64,000 nucleotides of DNA, taken from assembly GCA_014654705.1 (NCBI GenBank), contig JACVZY010000051.1, forward strand, positions 62,001-126,000. The letters are read 5' to 3'. Below, piece after piece: positions 16,822-25,847 of the stretch; within the stretch, counting starts at the first letter, position 1, and each line of letters starts with the position of its first letter. The DNA comes from Ignavibacteria bacterium (GTDB lineage: Bacteria > Bacteroidota > Ignavibacteria > Kapaibacteriales > UBA4661). Position numbers and translations under genes: made by a program. The notes beneath the pieces were generated by a model. The model was not told the DNA's origin and ran no database searches. It saw nothing but the letters and a program-made list of their open reading frames with translations.

Positions 16822-18152
16822 GTGAGGTTTTGAACTTGCAAGAAAAACTGGTCAAAGAATTTGTACGGATGGAAGCTATGCTCAACGGGCAAGCACAAAC
16901 ACCCGTTCACACCATTCGCAAGCAAGCAATGGTGCGTTTTACAGAACTTGGCTTCCCGACTATTCGCCATGAGGAGTGGAAGTACACGAACATCATGCCT
17001 GTTGTCAAAAACGACTATGCGTTCAACAACCACACTACCTCAAGCGTTACGAAGTCAGATATTGCGTCTTTTTTACTGCCTGATGTGGAAGCAAACGTAT
17101 TGGTCTTTGTGAATGGCTCTTTTGCGGCTGACCTTTCTACGATTATTTCCCAGAAAGGCGTAGAAGTGATGCCGCTTGCGGAGGCTTTTAAGAAAAAAAC
17201 AACCGTCGTTGAAAAGCACTTTGCCAAATATGCCCTGTGGCAGAATGACGCGATGCTTGCGCTGAATACTGCATTTGCTCTGAACGGCGCATATATTGAG
17301 ATTGCAAGCGGCGCAGTCATAGAAGAGCCTTTTCATCTTCTATTCGTCAACGATTCCCGTTCGCAAAGCACATTTGCTCCGGCACGAAATCTTGTGGTGG
17401 TGGGTACAAATGCCGAAGTAACTATCGTGGAAAGCAATCACACACTGGTTTCCGGCGAAAATTACGGCTTTACCAATGTCGTCAGTGAGGTTGTCCTTGC
17501 CGATAATGCACGTCTCCATCATTACAAAGTTCAGCAAGATGTAGAGCAGTCATATTTTGTCGGTGCTCTTCACGCAGAGCAGGAAGCGACCAGCGTTTTG
17601 AATACGGTCGTCATTACGCTTTCCGGCGGTATCGTTCGCAATAATCTTAGTGCCGTGCTTGCCGGAAAGGGTGCAGATACGCACTTTTATGGTTTATATT
17701 TGGTTAATGGCAAAACGCTTGTCGATAATCACACGCTTGCCGACCACGCCGTAGCTCATTGCACCAGCAACGAACTCTACAAAGGCATTATGGACGACCG
17801 CTCGACGGGTGTTTTTAATGGTAAAATTATGGTTCGCCCCGATGCACAAAAAACATTGGCGTACCAATCAAATCGTAATATTCTCATGTCGCCGAATGCA
17901 ACGGTGAACACAAAGCCGCAGTTGGAAATTTTTGCCGACGACGTGAAATGCAGTCATGGCTGTACATCGGGGCAACTTGACGACGAGTCGGTCTTTTACC
18001 TTCGCGCACGAGGACTGGACAAAGAGCAAGCGCGGGCGCTTCTTCTGTACGCTTTTGCAGGTGAGATTACCGAAAAAATCCAGTTGGGGACACTCCGTGA
18101 GCGCTTGGAGTCTATTATTGCAGAGCGTCTGCATCAAGAATTGGTATCATAA
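16818..18152 (+). CDS. sufD: SufD subunit of the SufBCD complex
   Basis: 444-residue paralog of SufB that forms the SufBC2D complex and helps acquire iron. Hallmarks are the N-terminal helical part with HEEWKYTN, the beta-helix core, and the C-terminal stretch containing [33 protein letters not shown] and [10 protein letters not shown]. It overlaps sufC by four bases. A 265-base gap follows before the next gene. Confidence 0.95.
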   Translation: MSEVLNLQEKLVKEFVRMEAMLNGQAQTPVHTIRKQAMVRFTELGFPTIRHEEWKYTNIMPVVKNDYAFNNHTTSSVTKSDIASFLLPDVEANVLVFVNGSFAADLSTIISQKGVEVMPLAEAFKKKTTVVEKHFAKYALWQNDAMLALNTAFALNGAYIEIASGAVIEEPFHLLFVNDSRSQSTFAPARNLVVVGTNAEVTIVESNHTLVSGENYGFTNVVSEVVLADNARLHHYKVQQDVEQSYFVGALHAEQEATSVLNTVVITLSGGIVRNNLSAVLAGKGADTHFYGLYLVNGKTLVDNHTLADHAVAHCTSNELYKGIMDDRSTGVFNGKIMVRPDAQKTLAYQSNRNILMSPNATVNTKPQLEIFADDVKCSHGCTSGQLDDESVFYLRARGLDKEQARALLLYAFAGEITEKIQLGTLRERLESIIAERLHQELVS

Positions 18153-18177
18153 GATTTTCTGACTATTCTTCCTTCAG

Positions 18178-18214
18178 AACGCTCTGCGGCTTTTTATGAA
18201 AGTCTTGGAGCGTT
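18178..18214 (+). terminator. Weak hairpin after sufD, possible terminator or attenuator
   Basis: AACGCTC (18178-18184) pairs with GAGCGTT (18208-18214) around a 23-base loop and is followed by a short T-containing stretch. A second imperfect hairpin lies at about 18226-18253 (GAGTG...CACTC). Neither has a long T run, so readthrough to sufS is possible. The rest of the 18153-18417 gap shows nothing else recognisable. Confidence 0.3.
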
Positions 18215-18417
18215 TATGTTTAGGAGAGTGTGCTCTGCGCTTGCAGGGCACTCATAAAAATGTTCCGATCATAGAAACTAAAAGATAGAGAATATCGTAG
18301 AATCAACAAAAAATGCTGCTCAATGTTTACCAATCTTTCCATCTTGAGTTTGTGTATCTTGAATAGCTCTTTCATCATGCAGACAGTGCGTTTGCTTTTT
18401 ATTGATAAGGTGTTGTG

Positions 18418-19206
18418 ATGAAACAACTTTATACAATCCGCTTGTTGTTGGCTTTTGTAGTTGTTACGATGTGTGCTGTCCAGATACTGCCCGCACAAGG
18501 AAACATTAGTTTGGGTGGTTATGTGGCTGGGCGTGGTGGCTGGAATGCCTCTCTGACCGCAGCCACACGTGGTGAATTTGCATTTGCAAATCTGCCGGAT
18601 GTAGGCATAGAGGCGTTATATTCCATCACACGCAAGAAAGATGCTGTGGTGGTTGTTAATCTGGGATTGCTTAATTTTGCTGCACGAAGTGTCTCGTACG
18701 ATATTTTCAATGGAAAGCCCAACAACGAATTTATTATGAATGCAAACGCGCTTTATGCAAGTGCATCATTGGGATTGCGATTCTATAAGTTTTTTATTTT
18801 GCCAGAATTTTCTTTGCTTCTCCGCACCGGACTTCCAATTCGTGCTACCTACGAGTCAACAGTGGATGTGTTCGAGGTGCAAGGAACTGCGCAGCTTCCA
18901 ACCGGGCAACTCACGTCGTACACAGTTCCGAATAACCGAATGCAATACTTCACCGAGCTTGCTGCCGATATTGGCGTGGTGTCGCTTCCAATGGGCAACA
19001 GTTATCTTACGCTGTATGTTCAAGGCTCAATGGCAATGACACAACTTGTGCGCAATGCACCGCTTCGTCAAATTCCGGACAACTTTAACATTGTTGGCAA
19101 AGACCCGCTTGCCGGGCTGCGTACAATGAATGTACAGCCAGTTTCAATTAGTATTGGGTTGCGGTATGGAATCGAAGTTGCCAATATACCCATGGCATCG
19201 TATTGA
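18418..19206 (+). CDS. Exported outer-membrane-type protein between sufD and sufS
   Basis: 262-residue protein with a signal peptide (MKQL, a hydrophobic core, cleavage likely after LPAQG). The remainder is rich in Gly, aromatic and alternating beta-strand patterns. This suggests a small outer-membrane beta-barrel or periplasmic beta protein. The family is not recognised. I use ATG 18418 rather than the GTG three bases earlier. Its presence between sufD and sufS is odd, because the other SUF proteins are cytoplasmic. Proximity may be accidental. Confidence 0.7.
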   Translation: MKQLYTIRLLLAFVVVTMCAVQILPAQGNISLGGYVAGRGGWNASLTAATRGEFAFANLPDVGIEALYSITRKKDAVVVVNLGLLNFAARSVSYDIFNGKPNNEFIMNANALYASASLGLRFYKFFILPEFSLLLRTGLPIRATYESTVDVFEVQGTAQLPTGQLTSYTVPNNRMQYFTELAADIGVVSLPMGNSYLTLYVQGSMAMTQLVRNAPLRQIPDNFNIVGKDPLAGLRTMNVQPVSISIGLRYGIEVANIPMASY

Positions 19207-19269
19207 GTTCTTCCTCAAACACAATTTTCGGATATTTTTTTTTCACTGCAGGACAATGATTTTGCCATT

Positions 19270-20517
19270 ATGAATACCGCACCATCACTGGATTTTGACG
19301 TACAAACGCTCCGTGCTGATTTCCCGATTCTCTCCGAACGGGTTCACGGCAAGCCGCTTGTGTATTTGGATAATGGCAACACCTCGCAAAAGCCGCGTCA
19401 GGTCATCGAAACGATAGACCACTATTACCGCGCCATGAATAGCAATGTGCATCGTGGAAATCATTTCCTGAGCCAACAAGCAACAACCGCTCTGGAGGCA
19501 GCACGACGAACAACACAAGCGTTTATCAATGCTGCGGAAGACCGTGAAATTATTTTTGTGCGCGGAACGACCGAGGCTATCAATCTTGTTGCAACATCCT
19601 TCGGTGATGGCATCCAAAAAGGTGATGAAATCCTCATTTCCGGCATGGAGCATCATTCAAATATCGTTCCATGGCAAATGCTGTGCGCCCGCAAAGGTGC
19701 AGAGTTGCGTGTTGTGCCGATAGATGACAACGGTGAACTCATCATGGAAGAATATGAAAATTTACTTTCCGACCGCACGAAAATCGTTGCCATAACGCAT
19801 ATTTCCAACACATTGGGTACCGTCAATCCGGTGAAGCGTATTATTGAGCTTGCACATGAGCACGGCGCCGTGGTGATCGTGGACGGGGCGCAATCCGTGC
19901 CACACACAAGTGTGGACGTGCAGGCACTGGACGCAGATTTCTACGTTTTTTCGGGTCATAAAATCTTTGCTCCCACAGGAATCGGCGTTCTCTACGGCAA
20001 AGCGGCACTTCTTGAAACCATGCCGCCTTATCATGGTGGCGGCGCGATGATTAGCTCTGTTACCTTTGAAAAAACAACCTATAACGATATTCCGTTTAAG
20101 TTTGAAGCCGGAACGCCGCACGTGGAAGGTATTATCGGTCTTGGTGCGGCATTGGAATATGTGCGCGGGGTTGGCTTAGATGCTATTGCCGAGTATGAAC
20201 AGGAGCTTTTGAATTATGGAACAGAGGCGCTTCTGGGTATTGATGGGCTTCGCATCATCGGTACTGCCCGCGAAAAGGCTAGCGTCATTTCCTTCATGTT
20301 GCGGAATCCCGATGGCGATATTCATCCGCACGACGTGGGTACGATACTCGACAACGACGGCATAGCAATTCGCACCGGGCATCATTGCACGCAACCACTC
20401 ATGAAGCGCTTTGGCGTTCCGGCGACGTGTCGGGCGTCGTTTGCTTTTTACAATACCAAAGACGAAATTGATGTCTTGGTACACTCGCTCAGAAAAGTAC
20501 AGAAGATGTTTGCTTAA
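19270..20517 (+). CDS. sufS: SufS-type cysteine desulfurase
   Basis: PLP enzyme that takes sulfur from cysteine for Fe-S assembly. The Schiff-base lysine is K231 in SGHKIFAPTG. The catalytic cysteine is C373 in RTGHHCTQP, the group II (SufS/CsdA) form. The 415-residue length is normal. No sufE or sufU sulfur-transfer partner is present in the window, so the acceptor is encoded elsewhere. It lies 63 bases after the exported-protein gene and ends the SUF cluster. Confidence 0.96.
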   Translation: MNTAPSLDFDVQTLRADFPILSERVHGKPLVYLDNGNTSQKPRQVIETIDHYYRAMNSNVHRGNHFLSQQATTALEAARRTTQAFINAAEDREIIFVRGTTEAINLVATSFGDGIQKGDEILISGMEHHSNIVPWQMLCARKGAELRVVPIDDNGELIMEEYENLLSDRTKIVAITHISNTLGTVNPVKRIIELAHEHGAVVIVDGAQSVPHTSVDVQALDADFYVFSGHKIFAPTGIGVLYGKAALLETMPPYHGGGAMISSVTFEKTTYNDIPFKFEAGTPHVEGIIGLGAALEYVRGVGLDAIAEYEQELLNYGTEALLGIDGLRIIGTAREKASVISFMLRNPDGDIHPHDVGTILDNDGIAIRTGHHCTQPLMKRFGVPATCRASFAFYNTKDEIDVLVHSLRKVQKMFA

Positions 20518-20611
20518 TGCACTCTGAGCGTAAACTGTTCTACGATTGTGCTGATTTTTTGCGTAACTTCGCCTTGCCAATTCAATCATCACGTCATTTT
20601 TTTACCGAGTT

Positions 20612-21475
20612 ATGAAGTTTTTACGAACCGCCGTTGTGTTTATTGCGCTTACAGTGCAGGTATTTGCTCAACCCCCAGCGCCTAAGGGACACTTAGTTAT
20701 CATCGGCGGTGGCGCACGCCCCGAAGCAATTATGAAGAAAATTGTTGAGCTCGCCGGTGGTGCAAAGGCACGAATCCTCATTGTGCCAATGGCAAGTAGT
20801 GAGATGCTTGAGACTGCGAAGGCACAACGTGAGCAGTTTATCAAACTCGGTGTACCGAATGTTGATTTCGTTATCTGTGATTCCGTGAGCGCAAATGCCG
20901 ATTCCAATCTTTCCAAAATCAATGCAGCGACGGGCGTTTTTTTTTCCGGCGGTGACCAAAACAGGTTGATGAAAGCTCTGCGCGGCACAAAATTTCTTGA
21001 GGGTATTTGGAATTGTTATCGCAAAGGTGGCGTTCTCTCCGGCACAAGCGCCGGAGCGGCTGTACAAAGCCACATTATGCTGACGGGCGACGAAGCCATT
21101 AGCAAAGATACCGTCAATGCATACAGCATGGTGCGTAAGGGCAACATTGTCACCACAGACGGATTCGGTTTTGTGCGCTCGGTGATTATTGATCAGCATT
21201 TCGTAAAGCGCAAACGCCAGAATCGTTTGTTGACGCTTGTCTTGGAGCATCCCGAACTGGTCGGTGTTGGTATTGACGAGGCAACATCTATCGTTGTCAA
21301 GCCCAACAACACCTTTGAAGTATTGGGCGACGCAACTGTTCAAATTTTCGATGCCCGCAAAGCAAAAAACATTCGGACAGACAAGAATGGGAACCTTGCA
21401 GCGGATGATATTCGCCTGAGTATTTTGCCTTCCGGCGCGACGTATGCGCTCCCACCGCTCAAGAAAGGACGCTAG
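20612..21475 (+). CDS. Cyanophycinase-like peptidase (S51 family), predicted exported
   Basis: Serine peptidase of the S51 family, which includes cyanophycinase that cleaves cyanophycin into Asp-Arg dipeptides. The nucleophile is S146 in SGTSAGA. Family landmarks are GGG (32-34), FFSGGDQNRL and DQHFVKRKRQNRL with H196. A hydrophobic N-terminus (about 5-19, ending VFAQ) looks like a signal peptide, so the enzyme may act outside the cytoplasm, unlike CphB. No cyanophycin synthetase is present here. The substrate could be external cyanophycin or another peptide. truA follows after two bases. Confidence 0.85.
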   Translation: MKFLRTAVVFIALTVQVFAQPPAPKGHLVIIGGGARPEAIMKKIVELAGGAKARILIVPMASSEMLETAKAQREQFIKLGVPNVDFVICDSVSANADSNLSKINAATGVFFSGGDQNRLMKALRGTKFLEGIWNCYRKGGVLSGTSAGAAVQSHIMLTGDEAISKDTVNAYSMVRKGNIVTTDGFGFVRSVIIDQHFVKRKRQNRLLTLVLEHPELVGVGIDEATSIVVKPNNTFEVLGDATVQIFDARKAKNIRTDKNGNLAADDIRLSILPSGATYALPPLKKGR

Positions 21476-21477
21476 GA

Positions 21478-22257
21478 ATGGCGCGGTTCAAGATGACGCT
21501 GGAATACGAGGGAACACGCTATAGCGGCTGGCAGGTGCAGAACAATGCCCGTACGGTGCAGGGCGATATTATGAAAGCAGTGGAAGCAGTAACAAACTCA
21601 CGTGAGTTTGAGGTCTATGGTGCAGGACGCACTGATGCTGGTGTGCACGCGCTTGGGCAAGTGGCGCATTTGGAAGTGCGGACGCAGCTCGCTCCACAAA
21701 TTCTGCGGATGAAAATTAACGATGAGCTTCCTGCCGATATTAACATTCTCCGCATAGACAAAGCACACCAGAACTTCCACGCCAGATATGATGCACTCTC
21801 GCGCCAGTATGTCTATCAGATTTCGCGCCGCAGGAGTGCTTTTGCCAAGCGCTTTGTCTGGTGGGTAAAAGACCCATTGGAAATAGAGAAAATGCGCTCG
21901 GCGGCGGCTATTTTCACGGGGAAGCGGGATTTTCGCTCCTTCACGGCAGACGACCCCGATGAAAAATCAACGATGACGAACATTGAGCAATTTAGTCTCG
22001 AAGAGTCCGGCAGCCTTATTCTGGTGCGGATTCGCGGTTCGCACTTCCTCTGGAAAATGGTGCGGCAGATGGTTGGCGTTATCACTGAAGTCGGGCGTGG
22101 AAAAATGACTTTGGGCAATGTCCATGAATTTTTTGAAAGTGCCTCCGGCATTCCGGCAAAACTCACAGCGCCACCGAGCGGTTTGTTTTTGGAGCGGGTC
22201 TATTACAAAGGCGATGCGGTTGCGGATGATACGGAGCCGATGATACGGGTAAAGTAA
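21478..22257 (+). CDS. truA: tRNA pseudouridine(38-40) synthase TruA
   Basis: Isomerises uridine to pseudouridine at positions 38-40 of the tRNA anticodon arm. The catalytic aspartate is D53 in GAGRTDAGVHA. Other landmarks are YSGWQ near 15 and FLWKMVRQMVG in the C-terminal half. Full length at 259 residues. It starts two bases after the cyanophycinase-like gene and is probably co-transcribed. It converges with the CDGSH gene. Confidence 0.95.
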   Translation: MARFKMTLEYEGTRYSGWQVQNNARTVQGDIMKAVEAVTNSREFEVYGAGRTDAGVHALGQVAHLEVRTQLAPQILRMKINDELPADINILRIDKAHQNFHARYDALSRQYVYQISRRRSAFAKRFVWWVKDPLEIEKMRSAAAIFTGKRDFRSFTADDPDEKSTMTNIEQFSLEESGSLILVRIRGSHFLWKMVRQMVGVITEVGRGKMTLGNVHEFFESASGIPAKLTAPPSGLFLERVYYKGDAVADDTEPMIRVK

Positions 22258-22273
22258 TGCATAGCCATTTCTC

Positions 22274-22705
22274 TCACCCTTGAAAACCAATCTTCGTATG
22301 AGTTCCGTCGCAATATGGTTTATTTCCTGACCCGCCGCAGCGGCAGAAGGCGGTTACTTTATTCTTCTGCACGGTGTTGCCCGCAGAATCCTTCACATTC
22401 AGGTTGCCATAGACGAGAAGTGGACCATTGGGCATAACTTCCACGATTGATTCTGCCTGCACGGTTTTGTTATCACCCGGTACGTCGGCATTGCGGTAGT
22501 ACGACAGCGCTCCCGACGGGCATTTGTCTATTTGCTCCGTGATGTGCTGCGTTTCGGCTCCGTTCATGTTTATCCACGGGCGAACTTTGGGGTCGAATAC
22601 ATCACTCAAGCCTTTGAAGCAGACCGTTGAATGAATACATACGTTTGGCTTCCAAACGACGGTAATTTCTCCGTTGGTGTAGGTTTTGGTTATATCGCGG
22701 TTCAT
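22274..22705 (-). CDS. Two-domain Fe-S protein: mono-cluster ferredoxin-like plus CDGSH
   Basis: 143-residue soluble protein. The N-terminal half has C23, C29 and C62 in the pattern of the divergent 4Fe-4S mono-cluster domain (Fer4_19). The C-terminal half has the 2Fe-2S CDGSH motif with C121, C123, C132 and H136 (CRCGGSGNKPYCDGTH). Such fusions are known, but their electron-transfer or regulatory role is not established. It lies 1.8 kb from sufS, facing the other way, and could be a client of the SUF pathway. Confidence 0.87.
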   Translation of the reverse strand: MNRDITKTYTNGEITVVWKPNVCIHSTVCFKGLSDVFDPKVRPWINMNGAETQHITEQIDKCPSGALSYYRNADVPGDNKTVQAESIVEVMPNGPLLVYGNLNVKDSAGNTVQKNKVTAFCRCGGSGNKPYCDGTHTKIGFQG

Positions 22706-22732
22706 AGTGTGTTAGGTGAAAAAGGTGAACAA

Positions 22733-23194
22733 TCAAAAGAGGAAAGCAATACCACAACTCACATTTGCAAGAGTAAGCGTACCGTCAACAATAAAAATAA
22801 AACGCATTGGTCCGTGAAGCACATTCCAAAGCGGCTTGCGGGCATTTCTTTCGGCTAATGCAAGAGGAACATTAAAAACAAACTGCGTACAATGTGCGAG
22901 CGCAAACACAAGCGCAAAGACCATGTTCTGTCTCGCGTCAGGAAATATGGCTCGTGACAAAAGAAGAATAAGCGCAAAGACTGAAAATGCGAGATTCATT
23001 CCACCAAGAAATTTCACACTCCACGCAATCGTTGGAAACAGGATGTTGTCTCGCTCGGTACGTGGGGCAAGGATTTTTGCGGCACTTGCGGACTTCATGC
23101 TAAAATACCAAAAAGCCGCGCCAAACCAGAGAGTATTCAGCACGAGCACAATGGTAAAGATATTCATTACATTCAGCATTAGTGAGGCTTTCAA
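22733..23194 (-). CDS. Four-helix membrane protein of unknown function
   Basis: 153-residue protein with four hydrophobic segments (about 8-30, 52-80, 90-112 and 130-152) and no recognised family signature. It lies five bases downstream of the alpha/beta hydrolase and 27 bases upstream of the CDGSH gene on the same strand, so the three probably form a short operon. A start at Met10 would also be possible. It is presumed to be in the inner membrane. Confidence 0.65.
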   Translation of the reverse strand: MKASLMLNVMNIFTIVLVLNTLWFGAAFWYFSMKSASAAKILAPRTERDNILFPTIAWSVKFLGGMNLAFSVFALILLLSRAIFPDARQNMVFALVFALAHCTQFVFNVPLALAERNARKPLWNVLHGPMRFIFIVDGTLTLANVSCGIAFLF

Positions 23195-23199
23195 ATGTT

Positions 23200-23862
23200 T
23201 TAAGGCGTTGTCGCATCAAAAAACTGCACCACTGTAGCGATTTCATCCTGCACAATCGTATGAGGCATATTGGGATACAACCGTGAGGTAACGCTTGCCC
23301 CGAGCCGTTCATAGAGTTCGGCAGTTTCCAGAAAACGTGCTTTCGGAATGTGAGGGTCAATGTCGCTACATCCCATAAACACAGGCGTTCCGGCAAAATT
23401 CCCTGTGTAATCGCGTGCCGTACTGTCAGGACCAATCACGCCGCCGCTAAAGGCATAAATACCACCATAGCGCTGTGCAGTACGAGCGGCAAATTCCAGC
23501 ATCAAGCAGGCTCCTTGCGAAAAGCCTAGAAAATAACGCTGCTCCGGCGGAATACCTGCCCGCCCCGCAGCATCGGAAAGCGCTTGAATAACTGCCAGCC
23601 CTGATGACAAGCCGGGTTCATTTGCCTCAATGGGTGAAAGAAAGGAGTACGGATACCACGTAAAGTTGGTTGCCTGCGGAGCAAGAAAGGCGGTATGGTA
23701 AGTTCCAATGTCGCTTTTTTGAAAGAATGTAGCCAACGAAAGAATATCTTCCGCCGTACCACCGCGCCCGTGCAGCATAATCATTGCGCGTTTTGCTTTC
23801 GTCATCGGTACGCCGTCGCTTCGCACAATGTCGGCAGTGTGAAGATGCTCGGAATTGGTCAT
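23200..23862 (-). CDS. Phospholipase/carboxylesterase-type alpha/beta hydrolase
   Basis: Soluble esterase of the phospholipase/carboxylesterase family. The GRGGT oxyanion region follows MIMLH. The nucleophile is S115 in LGFSQGA, with D169 in the CSDIDPHIP stretch and H201 in NMPHT likely completing the triad. The frame is open to 23973, but homologues begin at the HLHTA...LHGRG region, so I choose Met at 23862, giving 220 residues. Met at 23910 is the alternative. The short start also removes overlap with the upstream lipoprotein gene. The substrate is unknown. Confidence 0.85.
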   Translation of the reverse strand: MTNSEHLHTADIVRSDGVPMTKAKRAMIMLHGRGGTAEDILSLATFFQKSDIGTYHTAFLAPQATNFTWYPYSFLSPIEANEPGLSSGLAVIQALSDAAGRAGIPPEQRYFLGFSQGACLMLEFAARTAQRYGGIYAFSGGVIGPDSTARDYTGNFAGTPVFMGCSDIDPHIPKARFLETAELYERLGASVTSRLYPNMPHTIVQDEIATVVQFFDATTP

Positions 23863-23935
23863 AACATTGGTTCTGTGGAAAAAGCAGAGCGCGGGCAACA
23901 CAGTATTCATGAGCCATCCGCGTTCAAAAAAGCTC

Positions 23936-24802
23936 TTATCGGATTTTCGTTGTAAAGTCCTGCAGCTTTGCAATGTAATTGTTCAAAATCATCGTTTCAG
24001 GAATGCTGCTGTGTCCGGCACCCGGAATTTTGAAAAATTCTTTTGCCGGAGTGAGGTTGTTCGGCGCTGCAGCAAACAGTTTTTCGCCATGACGGGTGAT
24101 GTCAATGAAGCGGTCAGCCGTGCCGTGCATGAGCAGAAGCGGGCAGCGAATTTGTGCAATCCGCACCAGATTCGCAAACTCGTCGCGCATCACAAAGCCG
24201 CCAGGAATATCCAGCAGCGTGCCGCTTTGCACAAGGTCAGAAGTGGAAGCAAAAATTGCTTCGGTGATAAGACCTTTGGGCTGGAAGGTCGCATTGGGAG
24301 CCGCATATTTGCTTGCGAGATAGACCGAGGGCACGCCACCAAGCGAATAACCGTAGAGAATGATGTTGTTTTTGTCCACATCGCGGCGCGAAAGCAGATA
24401 CGCAAGAGCCGCTTCTGCGTCAGACTCCAAACCTTCTTGCGAGGATTGTCCTTCGCTTCTGCCATACCCGCGATAGTCGTATATCAGCACATTATAGCCA
24501 GCTTTGTAAAAGTATTCCATTCTGTCCCAATATGCCTCTATATTTTGTGCGTTGCCATGATGATAGAAAATCGTTGGTGTGGAAGTGGTTGCAGACGGCG
24601 ATTTCACGAAATACGCATAAATCGTATAGCTACCGGACTTGAAGGTGATTTCTTCTCGCGCCGATGCAGGAATAATCTTTTCCGATAGAACGTAAGCGGT
24701 CAATTTTTTGGTATTAAAAAGAAAGCCGTCCATTGTGGCGCAGCCTTGAAGGGCAAAAAGCACAAATGCGGCACTGGCAGCAATAATGCGAAAACGTTTC
24801 AT
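23936..24802 (-). CDS. Lipoprotein alpha/beta hydrolase (YqkD/BEM46-like)
   Basis: 288-residue exported lipoprotein. A hydrophobic signal ends in LQGC, giving the lipidated cysteine C21. The hydrolase domain has the oxyanion region FYHHGNA, nucleophile S153 in GYSLGG, D230 in HGTADRF and H264 in GAGHSS. This complete triad matches serine peptidase S9/BEM46-type hydrolases. It starts the minus-strand group that continues with the smaller esterase. Physiological substrate unknown. Confidence 0.88.
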   Translation of the reverse strand: MKRFRIIAASAAFVLFALQGCATMDGFLFNTKKLTAYVLSEKIIPASAREEITFKSGSYTIYAYFVKSPSATTSTPTIFYHHGNAQNIEAYWDRMEYFYKAGYNVLIYDYRGYGRSEGQSSQEGLESDAEAALAYLLSRRDVDKNNIILYGYSLGGVPSVYLASKYAAPNATFQPKGLITEAIFASTSDLVQSGTLLDIPGGFVMRDEFANLVRIAQIRCPLLLMHGTADRFIDITRHGEKLFAAAPNNLTPAKEFFKIPGAGHSSIPETMILNNYIAKLQDFTTKIR

Positions 24803-24859
24803 GGTCGTGGAAGTAAAAAGCGTGAAAGAATCTGATTTGCTAGGGTAGAAGGGTCTATT

Positions 24860-25621
24860 TTATTTTGCGTCAGTGGCAGTAGTTTTTTGCGCAATCGTCC
24901 AATTGAAGCCAAGAAATACGCCCCAATTACCGGTCGTGCCGATGGTGGACTGTCCGAGAAAAATGCCGTTCATGGTGTTGACATTGGCTGCCATCCATTT
25001 CCATTCACCTTGCAGACTGAACGTCGGCGAAAGTGCGTACTGCAAGCCAACGGTGGGCGTGAGGAAGTAACGTTCCGAGCCGGTAAATTGAAACACATTT
25101 TCCAGCGCGAGGTAGCCTAGAAGCCCTTGTGTGAGTTCGTAACTTGCATTGACGGACAAATATGGCAAAATACGCACTGTGCCTGCCGCTGTCGCTCCAT
25201 CGGGCGAAACAGGGCGAGTAGAAGTGCTGCCGGGCGTGAAGTCGTAAAAACCGTAGAACTGCGCCTTTGCCGTTACTTCCGGCACTGCGCCTTGCTGCTT
25301 AATAAGACGCATTGCTGCGCCCAAGTCCAAACCGAGTACGCCAAAAGGTAGCATAGTGCCGTGCAGACTTCCTGTTAGGGTTACATTCTCCGACACTCCG
25401 TGCATTGCGCCAACATTCAGATATGGGGCGATAATCGCAGGACTTGACTGCGGAAGCCACGGACCTCCGAGCGAACCTGTAATTTGCGTCGTGCCTTCGG
25501 GCAGGACCCGAACAGGCTGCACGACGCTACACGCCAAGCACCCCAGAAGCAAACACAACGCACCCAATGCCCGCAGGCGATGAGCAAGAGAAGAATTTTG
25601 AAAGAAGTATAATTTTGTCAT
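24860..25621 (-). CDS. Predicted lipoprotein or surface beta-barrel-like protein
   Basis: 253 residues from the Met at 25621 (an upstream Met adds three). A signal-like hydrophobic segment ends in LLGCLAC, giving a possible lipidated C31. The rest is Gly-, Thr- and Tyr-rich with repeated beta-strand patterns, resembling a porin-like or outer-membrane barrel protein. No family was recognised. It shares strand with the lipoprotein hydrolase downstream (57-base gap). Confidence 0.65.
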   Translation of the reverse strand: MTKLYFFQNSSLAHRLRALGALCLLLGCLACSVVQPVRVLPEGTTQITGSLGGPWLPQSSPAIIAPYLNVGAMHGVSENVTLTGSLHGTMLPFGVLGLDLGAAMRLIKQQGAVPEVTAKAQFYGFYDFTPGSTSTRPVSPDGATAAGTVRILPYLSVNASYELTQGLLGYLALENVFQFTGSERYFLTPTVGLQYALSPTFSLQGEWKWMAANVNTMNGIFLGQSTIGTTGNWGVFLGFNWTIAQKTTATDAK

Positions 25622-25732
25622 ACCACACATAAAGTAAGAAGTGAAAGGTTGGCTCAGATGCGTCGAGCATTTATGTGCCGAAATATGCGGAATTTCCGTG
25701 AGAAAAGCCAGAAAACTCTACAATAGCTGTGC

Positions 25733-25804
25733 AAAAAAAATTGAGTGCCGCAAGTAGCCACAAGCACGAATAAAACGGGATTGTGTAAGCCTCGCAGCAC
25801 TCAA
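25733..25804 (-). terminator. Long-armed terminator after the sugar transporter
   Basis: Read on the minus strand, TTGAGTGCTGC (25804-25794) pairs with GCGGCACTCAA (25751-25741), followed by eight T (25740-25733). The loop of about 42 bases contains smaller complementary stretches. It lies 43 bases downstream of the transporter stop codon. Confidence 0.75.
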
Positions 25805-25847
25805 AACATAAAATTTCAACGCTCACAATTCAGAACTCACCACTGAT

